34,129 nucleotides of DNA, from NCBI GenBank assembly GCA_947440575.1, contig CANETF010000026.1:1-34129 (forward strand). Direction: 5' to 3'. Origin of the DNA: Verrucomicrobiaceae bacterium. GTDB lineage: Bacteria; Verrucomicrobiota; Verrucomicrobiia; Verrucomicrobiales; Verrucomicrobiaceae. The position numbers and the translations under genes were made by a program. Under the pieces are notes generated by a model that worked only from the letters and a program-made list of their open reading frames with translations, searched no databases and was not told the DNA's origin. Shown here piece after piece: positions 17,178 through 26,146 of this stretch. How positions within the stretch are numbered: the stretch's first letter is position 1; the number at the start of each line of letters is the position of its first letter.

Positions 17178-17199
17178 TATCATATTCTAGGAATTCATT

Positions 17200-19278
17200 A
17201 TGCATACTCCATTCATCCGCCGCTCTTTTTTCGCCAGTCTCTTGATGGCGTTGGTTGCCCCAATTCATGTCTCGTCGGCGAACGAAGGCCTTCGGACCCT
17301 CCCTTCGCAATATGAAGCCGAAGCCGCTCGACTCCGTAGCCTCCCCCCTTCCCAATATGATTTCTCAAAAGCCATCCTTTCAGATGTGCTCAGATTCCTA
17401 GCCACCGATGCCGGCCTCTCCTTCTTCTCTCTTCCCGATGACAGCAAAGAGGGGAGCCAGCTAATCACGTTCTCCATCAACGCGAGCCCTTTTCAAGTTC
17501 TCGAAACCCTTTGTCGCGCCCATGGACTCGCCATGATCCCGGAAAACGGCATTTGGTACATTCGTCCCGCCGATGACCGCGAGCTGCAAGGCAAGTCCTA
17601 TGAAATTCGCCACAACGCACTGGAGCGAGTCGAAAAAATCAGCGGCTCGGGTGGAGCTAGCACTTCAGGCTCAGGTTTTGGCGGTGGCAGCACAGGAGGA
17701 GGGGGCGGCGGCGGCGGAGGCTCTTCAGGCGGGCTAAGCCTCCAAGGGCCCACCGACTCATTTGCCGTCAAGCGCAGCGAAATCATCAATGATATTCGCG
17801 CCATCCTAGATCTTCAACCAGAGGAAATGGTCCTGAATGCGGCTGCCGGTGGAGGTCTCGGTGGTGGCATGGCCGGCCTCGGCGGTGGACTTGGTGGGGG
17901 TCTCGGTGGCGGCGCAGGCGGCGGCCAAAATCCCGGCGATACTGGCAACGCGAATGAACTCAGCGCCACCCGCCAACCCAAGGTCATTTGGAAATCCGAC
18001 TCCAATACCCTCTATGTTGTCGCTACCCGACTCCAACATCTTTGGGTCGAAGGCTACCTCCAAGCTGCTGACAAAGTCCAACCCATGATCGCCATCGAAG
18101 TCAAATTCCTCGAAACCGCTCGCGATCCCCGGCGCGAATTCGGTGTCGACTGGACCGGAACTTTTGAGTCTGGAACGTTCCGGCAGGTTGACACTTCGCA
18201 ACTCACCACTGACCAAAACGGAGTAACCACCGGCACGGTGAAATACAATCAAGTTCCTACCAACGGCGGATATCGCACCGACCTAGCCCCCCTGCTGACG
18301 GGTTTGAATCCTAACGATGTCGCCAGCACTCTCGCCTGGCCTCAAAGCAGTATCCTCAGCGCACAAGACATAAACGTTAAACTCCGCGCCATGATGCGGG
18401 ATGAGACAACCACCACCACTTCATACCCTCGGATGGTCACCTTGAACAACCGTGAGGTGCAAATTCGCAGTGTCGTCAATCAACCCGTCCTGAGCGCTGC
18501 CTCATCCGCGACTCTCGGCACAGGTGCCACCACGACTCAGCAAATTGAATACCTCCCCATCGGCACCGTCTTGAACATTCTCCCGAAAAAGATGGAAGGC
18601 CAAAAGGTATACCTCAACATGGCAATCACTGTCTCCACCATCGTAGGCAACGAAGTCATCGCTGGCAACCCCTACCCTGTCGCTTCCTCACGAGTATATA
18701 GCGCGCCCGTTGAAGTCGACTCGGGTTACACCGTCGCTGTCGGCGGCCTCAACGAAGCTAAAGAACGCGAAGGCGAAACCGGCGTCCCATTCCTCAGCAA
18801 GATCCCTGTATTGGGGTACGCCTTCAAATACAAAAACCGCGCTCGGAATCAAAAGAACCTCATGCTTTTCATAACCCCGACATTGATCGACGCCAAACAT
18901 GGTGGACTCCCTTCGGAGCCGCAGGCCGTTCTTCCTCAAAAACCTCAAGAATTCATGCCTTCAACACCTCAAGTCGATCAAGAAAGCGGCATGTTGCTCG
19001 GTGGCGCCAACAGCGTTCCAAACGCAGTCGCTTACATGCAACGCGAATATGGTATCCTTGAGCAGGTCCTTAATGAATCACGCGCTACCGATGAGGACAC
19101 CAAGAAACTCACCGAGCTTGGCACTGCTATCGACCATCTCCGAGGTCAAATCGAGTCAATCAAACTCAGCGAACCCCATCGCGCCGAAGAAATGACCCGC
19201 TACGACTTCCAACTCAAAGAAATCAAAACCAAGATGGTCTCCCTGCGTTACCAAATGTTTAAGCGCAAGTATCTCTGA
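17200..19278 (+). CDS. Secretin (PilQ/GspD family) of the pilus-like machine
   Basis: A 692-aa outer-membrane secretin. The start at 17200 follows AGGA by 7 bases. A signal peptide (about 1-27) precedes an N-terminal region with ITFSINASPFQVLETLCRAH (about 89-108), resembling a secretin/TonB short N-terminal domain. A second N domain (about 190-290) follows. The secretin core spans about 295-565, beginning PMIAIEVKFLET and ending VPFLSKIPVLGYAF then LMLFITPTLID. Two Gly-rich inserts (about 148-180 and 217-243) interrupt the N-terminal half. The last 90 residues form a charged helical coiled-coil-like tail not found in standard PilQ/GspD. It is divergent from the operon encoding its partners and has its own promoter and terminator. 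Akkermansia Amuc_1098 is a likely counterpart (from memory). Confidence 0.93.
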   Translation: MHTPFIRRSFFASLLMALVAPIHVSSANEGLRTLPSQYEAEAARLRSLPPSQYDFSKAILSDVLRFLATDAGLSFFSLPDDSKEGSQLITFSINASPFQVLETLCRAHGLAMIPENGIWYIRPADDRELQGKSYEIRHNALERVEKISGSGGASTSGSGFGGGSTGGGGGGGGGSSGGLSLQGPTDSFAVKRSEIINDIRAILDLQPEEMVLNAAAGGGLGGGMAGLGGGLGGGLGGGAGGGQNPGDTGNANELSATRQPKVIWKSDSNTLYVVATRLQHLWVEGYLQAADKVQPMIAIEVKFLETARDPRREFGVDWTGTFESGTFRQVDTSQLTTDQNGVTTGTVKYNQVPTNGGYRTDLAPLLTGLNPNDVASTLAWPQSSILSAQDINVKLRAMMRDETTTTTSYPRMVTLNNREVQIRSVVNQPVLSAASSATLGTGATTTQQIEYLPIGTVLNILPKKMEGQKVYLNMAITVSTIVGNEVIAGNPYPVASSRVYSAPVEVDSGYTVAVGGLNEAKEREGETGVPFLSKIPVLGYAFKYKNRARNQKNLMLFITPTLIDAKHGGLPSEPQAVLPQKPQEFMPSTPQVDQESGMLLGGANSVPNAVAYMQREYGILEQVLNESRATDEDTKKLTELGTAIDHLRGQIESIKLSEPHRAEEMTRYDFQLKEIKTKMVSLRYQMFKRKYL

Positions 19279-19317
19279 GCACTATTTCGTTCCAATTCCC
19301 ACAGCCCAAACAGAACG

Positions 19318-19357
19318 GCCCCGGTGTGATCCACGTGATCCACCGGGGCTTTCCTTT
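19318..19357 (+). terminator. Intrinsic terminator after the secretin gene
   Basis: GCCCCGGTG (19318-19326) pairs perfectly with CACCGGGGC (19341-19349); the inner loop contains GATC twice and could extend the stem. A T-rich run TTTCCTTT follows. It lies 40 bp after the secretin stop. Confidence 0.85.
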
Positions 19358-19462
19358 GCCGTACTTCACTCACATCACAAAAACACCAGTCCCCGCCACA
19401 TTCGCCGTAGAGTTTAACATCTCAATTCGCTACCCATGCTAACCAATCAATAACCAAATCCT

Positions 19463-20845
19463 ATGGGCAAAGAATTCAATACCACTCCGCAGCACGTCCC
19501 ACACGTCGCCACCAAGTATCGCCGCATCCAAACGCCGATCCCCCATCCCGACTCCGTCGCAACCCTTGATCTACTCCGCAAGTATGAACCACTCTCCATG
19601 CGTGGCATGCCGCCCATCGTGTGGGATCACGCTGAGGACGTGTCTGTGTTCGACAACTTTGGCAATCAGTGGCTCGATTGGTCAAGCGGCGTTCTTGTCA
19701 CCAATTCAGGCCATTCCTCCCCCGAAATCTGCGACGCCATTCGCGCTCAGGTCGACAAAAAACTTCTCCACAACTATGTCTTTCCCAGCACCGAACGAGC
19801 AGAACTCGTTGCACTGATCCATTCTATTTCCCCAACTGGCCTCGACAAAACATTCCTGCTATCGACTGGCTCTGAAGCCACGGAATGTGCCATTAAACTG
19901 TCCCGCGCCCACGGCATCCGAGTCGGTGGCAAAGACAAAATCGGTATCATCGGCTTCGATCGCGGTTACCACGGCCGAACCCTGGGATCCCAGCAAGCAG
20001 GTGGCATGTCTGGACAAAAGAATTGGATCGTAAACATGGATCCAGGCTTCGTCATCGCACCTTTCCCCGATGGCTATTGGGAAGGTGATTCCAGCTTCGA
20101 AGGCTTTCTTGAAGCCATTGAAAACGCTGGCATGAAGCCCTCACAGATTGCCGGAGTCATCATGGAGAGTTATCAAGGCGTCGGACCAGACTTTGCTCCG
20201 GTGCCCTACATCAAACAACTCCGTGCCTGGTGTGACGAACATCAAATCGTACTCACCTTTGATGAAGTTCAGGCTGGCTTCGGCCGAACCGGAAAATTCT
20301 GGGCCTTCGAGCACTACGGAGTTACACCCGATTTGATCTGCTGTGGCAAAGGCATCTCCAGCGGCATGCCGCTTTCAGCTGTGATCGGTCGCGCCGAAAT
20401 CATGGACCAATTCCCCCCTGGTTCCATGACCAGCACCCATACTGGAAATCCCATTTGCTGTGTCGCCGCCTCCGCTAACATTCGTAAAATCCTGCGCGAC
20501 GACCTTCCAGGCAATGCCGCCCGACTGGGACCCATTCTTCTTGCGGGATTGAAGCAGATCCAGTCCCAGCATCCGCAGTTCGTCGGCCACGTCACCGCTG
20601 TCGGACTCGTCGGAGGCATGCAAATCGTCAAACCTGGAACGAAGACACCTGACCACGACCTTGCCCATCGTATCATCGAACTCTGCTTTCAGCGTGGCCT
20701 GCTCTTTTTCGCCCCTGTCGGAGCTTGGGGACAGACCGTAAAAGTCAGCCCGCCTCTCACCATCACCCAAGAGGCCCTCGATGAAGGCCTTGCCGTCCTC
20801 TCCCAAGCCACCTCCGACGCCGTCGCCGAACTCACCCCTTCATAA
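19463..20845 (+). CDS. Class III PLP-dependent aminotransferase
   Basis: A 460-aa cytoplasmic aminotransferase of fold type I, class III (4-aminobutyrate / acetylornithine group). Visible landmarks are STGSEAT (134-140) for cofactor phosphate binding, RGYHGRTLGS (167-176), FDEVQAGFGRTG (266-277) with the pyridine-contacting Asp, and CCGKGISSGMPLSA (293-306) carrying the Schiff-base Lys296. STHTGNPICCVAA follows near 325-337. Length is normal. The amino donor cannot be told from sequence; candidates include 4-aminobutyrate, other omega-amino acids and ornithine derivatives. It is preceded by the secretin terminator and followed by a 116-bp gap, so it appears monocistronic. Confidence 0.92.
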   Translation: MGKEFNTTPQHVPHVATKYRRIQTPIPHPDSVATLDLLRKYEPLSMRGMPPIVWDHAEDVSVFDNFGNQWLDWSSGVLVTNSGHSSPEICDAIRAQVDKKLLHNYVFPSTERAELVALIHSISPTGLDKTFLLSTGSEATECAIKLSRAHGIRVGGKDKIGIIGFDRGYHGRTLGSQQAGGMSGQKNWIVNMDPGFVIAPFPDGYWEGDSSFEGFLEAIENAGMKPSQIAGVIMESYQGVGPDFAPVPYIKQLRAWCDEHQIVLTFDEVQAGFGRTGKFWAFEHYGVTPDLICCGKGISSGMPLSAVIGRAEIMDQFPPGSMTSTHTGNPICCVAASANIRKILRDDLPGNAARLGPILLAGLKQIQSQHPQFVGHVTAVGLVGGMQIVKPGTKTPDHDLAHRIIELCFQRGLLFFAPVGAWGQTVKVSPPLTITQEALDEGLAVLSQATSDAVAELTPS

Positions 20846-20961
20846 TCCAGTGCTCTAGAGCCCAATCGCCCCACCATCAGATAGCTCAAGAATCGACCAA
20901 ATCCCCCTTACCAAACCCAGCCCTTGTTCTCTCATGGTTCAAATGCTAGGCATCGGCGTCC

Positions 20962-22383
20962 ATGCGCGCCACCACCCTCGCACTGCTCCTGAGCCCTCTC
21001 TTGCCTTCGGTATTGGTTGCTGAGAACAGGACACGCCCAAACATCGTCTTCATCCTGACCGACAACCAAGGTGCCTGGACCCTTGGCTGCTATGGCAATA
21101 AAGACATCCACACCCCAAATATCGATCGCCTCGCTTCCGACGGCATTCGCTTCACTCGCGCCCTAAGCAGCAACCCTGTCTGCTCTCCCACCCGCGCAAC
21201 CTTCCTCACTGGCCTCATCCCTAGCCAGCACGGCGTCCACAGCTTCCTCGATCCCAAATTCATGATGGGCCCCGAGGCCTACAACACCCTCGCCGAATTC
21301 ACCACCCTCCCTCAGGTCCTTCAAAAAGAAGGTTACACCTGCGGCCTCAGCGGCAAATGGCACCTCGGTGCCAACCTCACCCCAGCCCCCGGCTTTTCTT
21401 TCTGGGTCACCAAACCGGATGGCTCCACCAAGGAATTCTATGACCAACCCATCATCGAAAACGGCCAAATCACCATCATCCCCGAATACACCACTGACTA
21501 CTTCACCCGCCGCGGCATAGACTTTATCCAGGCTAACCAAGAAAAGCCTTTCTTTCTTTTCCTCGCCTACAACGGCCCCTACAACCTCGGACCCATGATG
21601 TCCCGGCCTGCTCGCAATCGCCACGCCCCAACCTACAAAGATAAGCCCTTCCCCAGCTTCCCTCGTGACACCATGCACCCCTGGCAGCACGCCAACAAAT
21701 CGTTCCACAATACCCAGACCGCTATCGAACGCTGCGCCTCCGAAACCAGCGGTGTCGACGATGGCGTTGGCAAGATTCTCGCCGAACTCGATCGACTCCA
21801 CCTCTCCGAAAACACCCTCGTCATCTACGCTTCCGACCAAGGCTGGATGGGAGGCCAAAACGGCCTTTGGGGCATGGGCGACCACACCCGCCCCATCGGT
21901 GCCCACGAACTCATGATGCAGATTCCCTTCATTTTCCGTCACCCCAAACACATCCCTCCTGGCCAAACCAGCGATGTTTTCGTTAGCAACTACGACTTCA
22001 TGCCCACCCTCCTCGGCTACCTCGCCCTTCCTAAAGCAACGATTCCGACATCCCCTGGCCGTGATTTGACTCCATTCCTCCTCCAAAAGGCCCTCCCTGC
22101 CAACTGGCAAGACGAAGTCGCCTACGAAATGGAGAACACCCGCGCACTCCGCACCGACCGATGGAAACTCATCGAGCGCCACCCCAACGGCCCCCACGAA
22201 TTTTATGACATGACCGCCGATCCCCAGGAGCGTTTCAACCTTTACAACCAGCCCGGCTACGGGCATGAACAAGCCGCTATCCACACCCGACTCCATACCT
22301 TCTTCAAAGCCCACACAAACCCCAAATACGATCTCTGGAAAAACGGCACCTCCAAAGCCAGCCTCCATTACACCAAACCCTAG
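20962..22383 (+). CDS. Secreted sulfatase (fifth in window)
   Basis: A 473-aa protein with signal peptide (about 1-20). Metal-site segment LTDNQGAW has Asp-Asn where the other sulfatases here have Asp-Asp, a variant I have seen in other sulfatases. The activation motif is CSPTR at Cys74, followed by GLSGKWHLG (about 130-138). YASDQGWMGGQNGLWG takes the place of the ADHG segment. It belongs to a different branch from the four sulfatases at 0.8-6.7 kb and lacks their basic tail. The substrate is unknown. It lies 40 bp before the pyruvate kinase start and may be co-transcribed with it, though they are not obviously linked in function. Confidence 0.92.
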   Translation: MRATTLALLLSPLLPSVLVAENRTRPNIVFILTDNQGAWTLGCYGNKDIHTPNIDRLASDGIRFTRALSSNPVCSPTRATFLTGLIPSQHGVHSFLDPKFMMGPEAYNTLAEFTTLPQVLQKEGYTCGLSGKWHLGANLTPAPGFSFWVTKPDGSTKEFYDQPIIENGQITIIPEYTTDYFTRRGIDFIQANQEKPFFLFLAYNGPYNLGPMMSRPARNRHAPTYKDKPFPSFPRDTMHPWQHANKSFHNTQTAIERCASETSGVDDGVGKILAELDRLHLSENTLVIYASDQGWMGGQNGLWGMGDHTRPIGAHELMMQIPFIFRHPKHIPPGQTSDVFVSNYDFMPTLLGYLALPKATIPTSPGRDLTPFLLQKALPANWQDEVAYEMENTRALRTDRWKLIERHPNGPHEFYDMTADPQERFNLYNQPGYGHEQAAIHTRLHTFFKAHTNPKYDLWKNGTSKASLHYTKP

Positions 22384-22423
22384 CCTAACCACCAATCTCC
22401 ACTCCCCTTTCCCCCTTCTACTC

Positions 22424-23842
22424 ATGTCCAATACTCGCAAAACCAAAATCCTCTGCACTCTCGGCCCAGCCACTCAATCGCCCGAACGCATCGAATCCCT
22501 GATTCGCACCGGCGCCGATATCATCCGCCTCAACATGAGCCACGCCTCACATGATTGGACCCGCTCTGTCTACCAAAACGTACGCCAAGCCGCCGAACGC
22601 GCAGGCAAAGACGTTGCCATCTTGATGGATCTCACCGGCCCTTCGATCCGCACGGGCGACCTCGAAACACCCTGGCAACTGAACGTGGGAGACCACGTCG
22701 AACTCCGCACCAAAGCCGATCTCCCACCTAACGTTCCCTACTCCGTTGACGTGAACTACGCCGACCTTTGCATGGACCTCAAGCCCGGCAATATCGTCAA
22801 CATCGATGGCGGCCTTATCCAAATGAAAGTCCTCTCGGTCGGTGACCGCCGTATCCTCGGTGAGGTGACCACCAAGGGCGAAATGCGCTCCCGCCGCCAC
22901 ATCAACCTCCCAGGTATCCCCGTCAGACTCCCCCCTCTCACCGCCAAAGACTACCTCGACCTCGATCTCGGCATCGAACTCGGCGTCGACTTCATCGCCC
23001 TCTCTTTCGCTCGCGAACCCGGCCACATCCAACACCTGCAGCTCCTCCTCGAACAAAAAGGCAGCAAAGCCCGCGTCATCGCTAAAATCGAAAACCAACA
23101 AGCCCTCGATAACATCGATACCGTCGTCGAAGCCTCCGGTGGCATCATGATCGCCCGCGGCGACCTCGGTAGCGAATGCCCCGTTGAAGACCTCCCCATC
23201 ATCCAGCGCGACATTATTGAACGATGCTCCTACCACGGTCGAAAAGTCATCGTCGCCACCCAAATGCTCGAAAGCATGATCGAAAATCCAGTCCCCACCC
23301 GGGCCGAAGTCACCGACATCTTCAACGCCGTCATCGAGCAGGTCGACTGCGTCATGCTTTCCGGCGAGACAAGCATCGGCCAATACCCCGACAAATGCGT
23401 CGAAGTCCTCGATACCGTTACCCGTCGCATCGAGCAGCGCTACCCCTCGGGCCGCTTCGCTTCCGACGCTCCACTCAAAACCAACAAACACAAAACAGCC
23501 AAAGCCGCCATCGTACTTGCCAACTCCATCCCCAACTCCAAACTCATCACCTTCACCCTGCGCGGGGTCATGGCCCACCTTCTCGCCCACCAGCGCCCCG
23601 AATTCTCACCGATCTTCGCCTTCACCCCGCATCTGCACGTCAGTCGCATCCTAACCCTCGCCCGCGGCGTTCAGCCCATCCAAATGCCCTTCGAAAAAGG
23701 TGATCCCGAAGCCAACATCCGCTCAGCTCTCGCCATCCTCCGCCAGCGTGATCTCATCAAACCCGGCGACCCCATCGTCATCCTCTCCGACGCCCTCCAC
23801 GACGAATCCAACGTCGACGCAATCCTCCTCCGCCAAGCTTGA
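22424..23842 (+). CDS. pyk: Pyruvate kinase
   Basis: Transfers phosphate from phosphoenolpyruvate to ADP in the last step of glycolysis. The protein is 472 aa from the ATG at 22424; a longer frame to 22265 overlaps the sulfatase and adds non-homologous residues. Motifs in order are TKILCTLGPA (7-16), RLNMSH (35-40), DLTGPSIRTG (69-78), the catalytic KIEN (221-224), IMIARGDLGSE (241-251), and ATQMLESMIENPVPTRAE (278-295), followed by VMLSGETSIGQYP. GPSIR replaces the more common GPKIR/GPEIR. The C-terminal regulatory domain (about 345-472) is present. It is near the usual length for a bacterial enzyme. Confidence 0.95.
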   Translation: MSNTRKTKILCTLGPATQSPERIESLIRTGADIIRLNMSHASHDWTRSVYQNVRQAAERAGKDVAILMDLTGPSIRTGDLETPWQLNVGDHVELRTKADLPPNVPYSVDVNYADLCMDLKPGNIVNIDGGLIQMKVLSVGDRRILGEVTTKGEMRSRRHINLPGIPVRLPPLTAKDYLDLDLGIELGVDFIALSFAREPGHIQHLQLLLEQKGSKARVIAKIENQQALDNIDTVVEASGGIMIARGDLGSECPVEDLPIIQRDIIERCSYHGRKVIVATQMLESMIENPVPTRAEVTDIFNAVIEQVDCVMLSGETSIGQYPDKCVEVLDTVTRRIEQRYPSGRFASDAPLKTNKHKTAKAAIVLANSIPNSKLITFTLRGVMAHLLAHQRPEFSPIFAFTPHLHVSRILTLARGVQPIQMPFEKGDPEANIRSALAILRQRDLIKPGDPIVILSDALHDESNVDAILLRQA

Positions 23843-23954
23843 TTGAGGCTCAGATTGGTGTCACCCCATCTTGACTGGATCGGAGGGGCGATTCCCACAC
23901 CCAAATACAGCCTCGACATCTAGAGCTGAACCCATCAATCTCCGGTTTCATTGG

Positions 23955-25127
23955 ATGAAATCACTGCGCCCGCTTCTCGCCGGATTCCTGTTTGCCGCCT
24001 CACTAGCCACGGCGGCACCGCGAATGATTAGCTTCGAGTATCCAAATTGCTATTCTTGTCACGTTGCTGTCCAGGGACGCGGCCTGCTCAATGCCCGCGG
24101 TCGGGGGATCGATATCGAGCAAAGCTACTCCGAGCTTGATGCCACCGCCGCCCTGTTAGGCTCCATATTGAATCCTGAATTCAATAATGGCTCCTGGGAC
24201 GGCAATTTCGGACCGGTGCTAGCCGACTTCGTCGCCACTGGTCGTTACACACACTTGCTAGACGGCTCCAAAAACGACGCCCCTCTCTCCGCCCTCTATC
24301 GCCAGATAATCTTCTTCGGCTCGGACAAGAAGGTTCGAATCAATACCGAAATCGGCTTCAGAGACTCCGGACTCAATGACCTTCAGCTTGGCCCCTCCAT
24401 TACCGCCCTCGGTGGCGATCCACTCTTCCTCAAGAAGCTGACTCTCGATTGGCGTTTCCATAGCAAAACTGGCGGAGGCAGCGAGCTCTCCATTGGACGT
24501 GACTATTTACCTCTCGGTCTACAAATCGACGACTCTAGCGCCTACATTCTCTCCTTGAACCGAAACGGCATCTATGACTACCCGTTGCAGGCAAAATACT
24601 TCATGTGGAGACGAAAGTGGCTCGCGGCCATAACCGCCTTCGCTCCAAGTTTTGACGAACAGGTCTCCGCAGCAAGGGAATACGGCACAAATGTCATGTT
24701 TGAATACGCTCCAAACAACAGATTGGTCGTTGGCATCCAAAGCCTCGCAGGATTCGCCGACCAGGCTGACCGTTACCGCATTGGCCCATACGTTCGCTGG
24801 GGCCTGTCTAAAAAATGGACACTGCTCGCCGAGACCGACTTCACCCATTTTTCCGAAACCAATGCCTCGCATGACAGCGGTAACCAGATCACATCCTTCC
24901 TCCAGCTTTTCTACCACCATCGGGAATGGCTCGTCTCCAGCCTCACTCTGAACCATGCCCACTCAGACCAGTTGAACGCGGGCAACGAATTCTTTTCCGG
25001 ACGGTACCTCCTCAGCGCCCGTATCAGCCGCAACCTCACTTTCGGACTCACCTTTACCGCTGGAGATTCTCAGCGGAACCTGTCATCTGGCAATGAGGCA
25101 GGCCTCTTCGCCGCCATCAAATTTTGA
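23955..25127 (+). CDS. Signal-peptide protein with one CxxCH heme site and barrel-like body
   Basis: A 390-aa protein. The start at 23955 gives the signal peptide MKSLRPLLAGFLFAASLATA; a TTG at 23871 would add 28 residues before it. Close to the mature N-terminus is CYSCH (32-36), a c-type heme attachment motif. The rest (about 90-390) consists of alternating polar/aromatic short segments ending in AGLFAAIKF, with terminal Phe, as in outer-membrane beta barrels. I therefore infer an outer-membrane porin-like barrel with one covalent heme. No dedicated cytochrome biogenesis gene is nearby. Genes on both sides are unrelated in function. The heme motif is clear; the barrel is inferred. Confidence 0.65.
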   Translation: MKSLRPLLAGFLFAASLATAAPRMISFEYPNCYSCHVAVQGRGLLNARGRGIDIEQSYSELDATAALLGSILNPEFNNGSWDGNFGPVLADFVATGRYTHLLDGSKNDAPLSALYRQIIFFGSDKKVRINTEIGFRDSGLNDLQLGPSITALGGDPLFLKKLTLDWRFHSKTGGGSELSIGRDYLPLGLQIDDSSAYILSLNRNGIYDYPLQAKYFMWRRKWLAAITAFAPSFDEQVSAAREYGTNVMFEYAPNNRLVVGIQSLAGFADQADRYRIGPYVRWGLSKKWTLLAETDFTHFSETNASHDSGNQITSFLQLFYHHREWLVSSLTLNHAHSDQLNAGNEFFSGRYLLSARISRNLTFGLTFTAGDSQRNLSSGNEAGLFAAIKF

Positions 25128-25216
25128 CACCTTCTTACACCGCGCACCGAAAGCGCTGCGCAAGCCCGCTGACCGCAGCAGCGTTCTCTATCCCAATCCA
25201 CGCCACCAATCACCTC

Positions 25217-26146
25217 ATGCGCCTCCCCATCCTAGCCCTCCTCCTCAACCTCGCCGCCATCTCTCACGCCGAGCTCACCCAAGAACAAAGCCGCGTTCCC
25301 CTGGGCACCCCACCCGCAAACTCCGACTCCACCGCCGCCAAAATCATCCTCATCGCTGGCACCCCCAGCAATAAACCCGGCCAACACGAATACTTCGCCG
25401 GTTGCGCCCTCCTACGCCACTGGCTAGCCCAAATCCCAGGCATTGCCCCCATCATGATCGCCGACGGCTGGCCCCAAGACGAAAACGTTTTCACCAATGC
25501 CAAAAGTGTCCTCCTCTTCATGGACGGCGGCAACAAACTCCCCTTCCTCACCCCGGAGCGCCATGCCCGCATCCAGTCACTGGCCGACACTGGCACAGGC
25601 CTCATCGTCCTCCATCAAGGCATCGACTGCCCTCCCGATCTCGCCCCCAGCTTCAAACAATGGTTCGGTGCTGTCTTCCAGTCCGACATCGGCTGCCGCG
25701 GCCACTGGGACGTCAACTTCACCGCCATCCCCATCCACGAAACCACCCAGGGCCTCACCCCCTTCGCTCTCCCCAAAGATGGCTGGCTCTACAACCTCCA
25801 CTTCGCCGACACCGGTGTCACACCCGTCCTGACCTGCCTCATGCCCGACACCAGCCGCAAGACAATCCACGCCAAAGCCAACTCGGGACGCCAGGAAACC
25901 GTCGCCTGGGCCTACAATCGCCCCAACGGCGGTCGTAGCTTCGGCTTCACCGGCTGCGACCTCCACAGCAACTTCGCCGAACCCAACCAACGCCGCCTCC
26001 TCCTCAACGCTCTCCTCTGGACCGCCAAACAACCCATCCCCGAAACCGGCGCCAACAGCACCATCACTCCCGAAGAGCTCAAACAAAACTGGGACCGCAA
26101 ACTCTTCCAATCCAAAGCCAAGCCACCCGCCAAAGCGGCCCCCTAG
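25217..26146 (+). CDS. Secreted ThuA-like (class I amidotransferase-fold) protein
   Basis: A 309-aa protein from the ATG at 25217, which starts a normal signal peptide (MRLPILALLLNLAAISHA); an upstream frame to 25124 has no such feature. Segments KIILIAGTPS (42-51), HEYFAGCALL (57-66), LIVLHQGIDC and GGRSFGFTGCDLHSNF fit the ThuA-like domain first named from trehalose utilisation and common in Planctomycetes and Verrucomicrobia, often near sugar or sulfatase genes. The enzymatic function of these secreted forms is unknown. The C-terminus ends in a Lys/Ala/Pro-rich tail (SKAKPPAKAAP). The stop overlaps the stop of the convergent hemB by four bases, leaving no room for a terminator between them. 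Confidence 0.82.
   Translation: MRLPILALLLNLAAISHAELTQEQSRVPLGTPPANSDSTAAKIILIAGTPSNKPGQHEYFAGCALLRHWLAQIPGIAPIMIADGWPQDENVFTNAKSVLLFMDGGNKLPFLTPERHARIQSLADTGTGLIVLHQGIDCPPDLAPSFKQWFGAVFQSDIGCRGHWDVNFTAIPIHETTQGLTPFALPKDGWLYNLHFADTGVTPVLTCLMPDTSRKTIHAKANSGRQETVAWAYNRPNGGRSFGFTGCDLHSNFAEPNQRRLLLNALLWTAKQPIPETGANSTITPEELKQNWDRKLFQSKAKPPAKAAP

Larger units (their letters stand above)
16852..17199. other. AT-rich divergent control region between pilus operon and secretin
   Basis: This 348-bp stretch holds no gene I can support. It contains part of the minus-strand operon promoter, the secretin promoter (17149-17177), and a group of GTTTCAA-type repeats (17072-17133). It is clearly richer in A/T than the flanking genes, especially near both ends. 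It is the obvious place for shared control of both halves of the machine. Confidence 0.7.

Noticed and set aside
20852..20861. Perfect 10-bp palindrome GCTCTAGAGC after the aminotransferase gene.
   Set aside because: It has no loop, so it is a poor hairpin, no T-run follows, and a single copy of this length is unremarkable.
21163..22473. A 436-codon open frame antisense to the fifth sulfatase (and a 347-codon one antisense to pyruvate kinase at 22547-23590).
   Set aside because: The sense frames encode clear conserved enzymes. C-ending codons on the plus strand leave few stops on the opposite strand, so long open frames arise by composition; the predicted products are compositionally odd with no domain.
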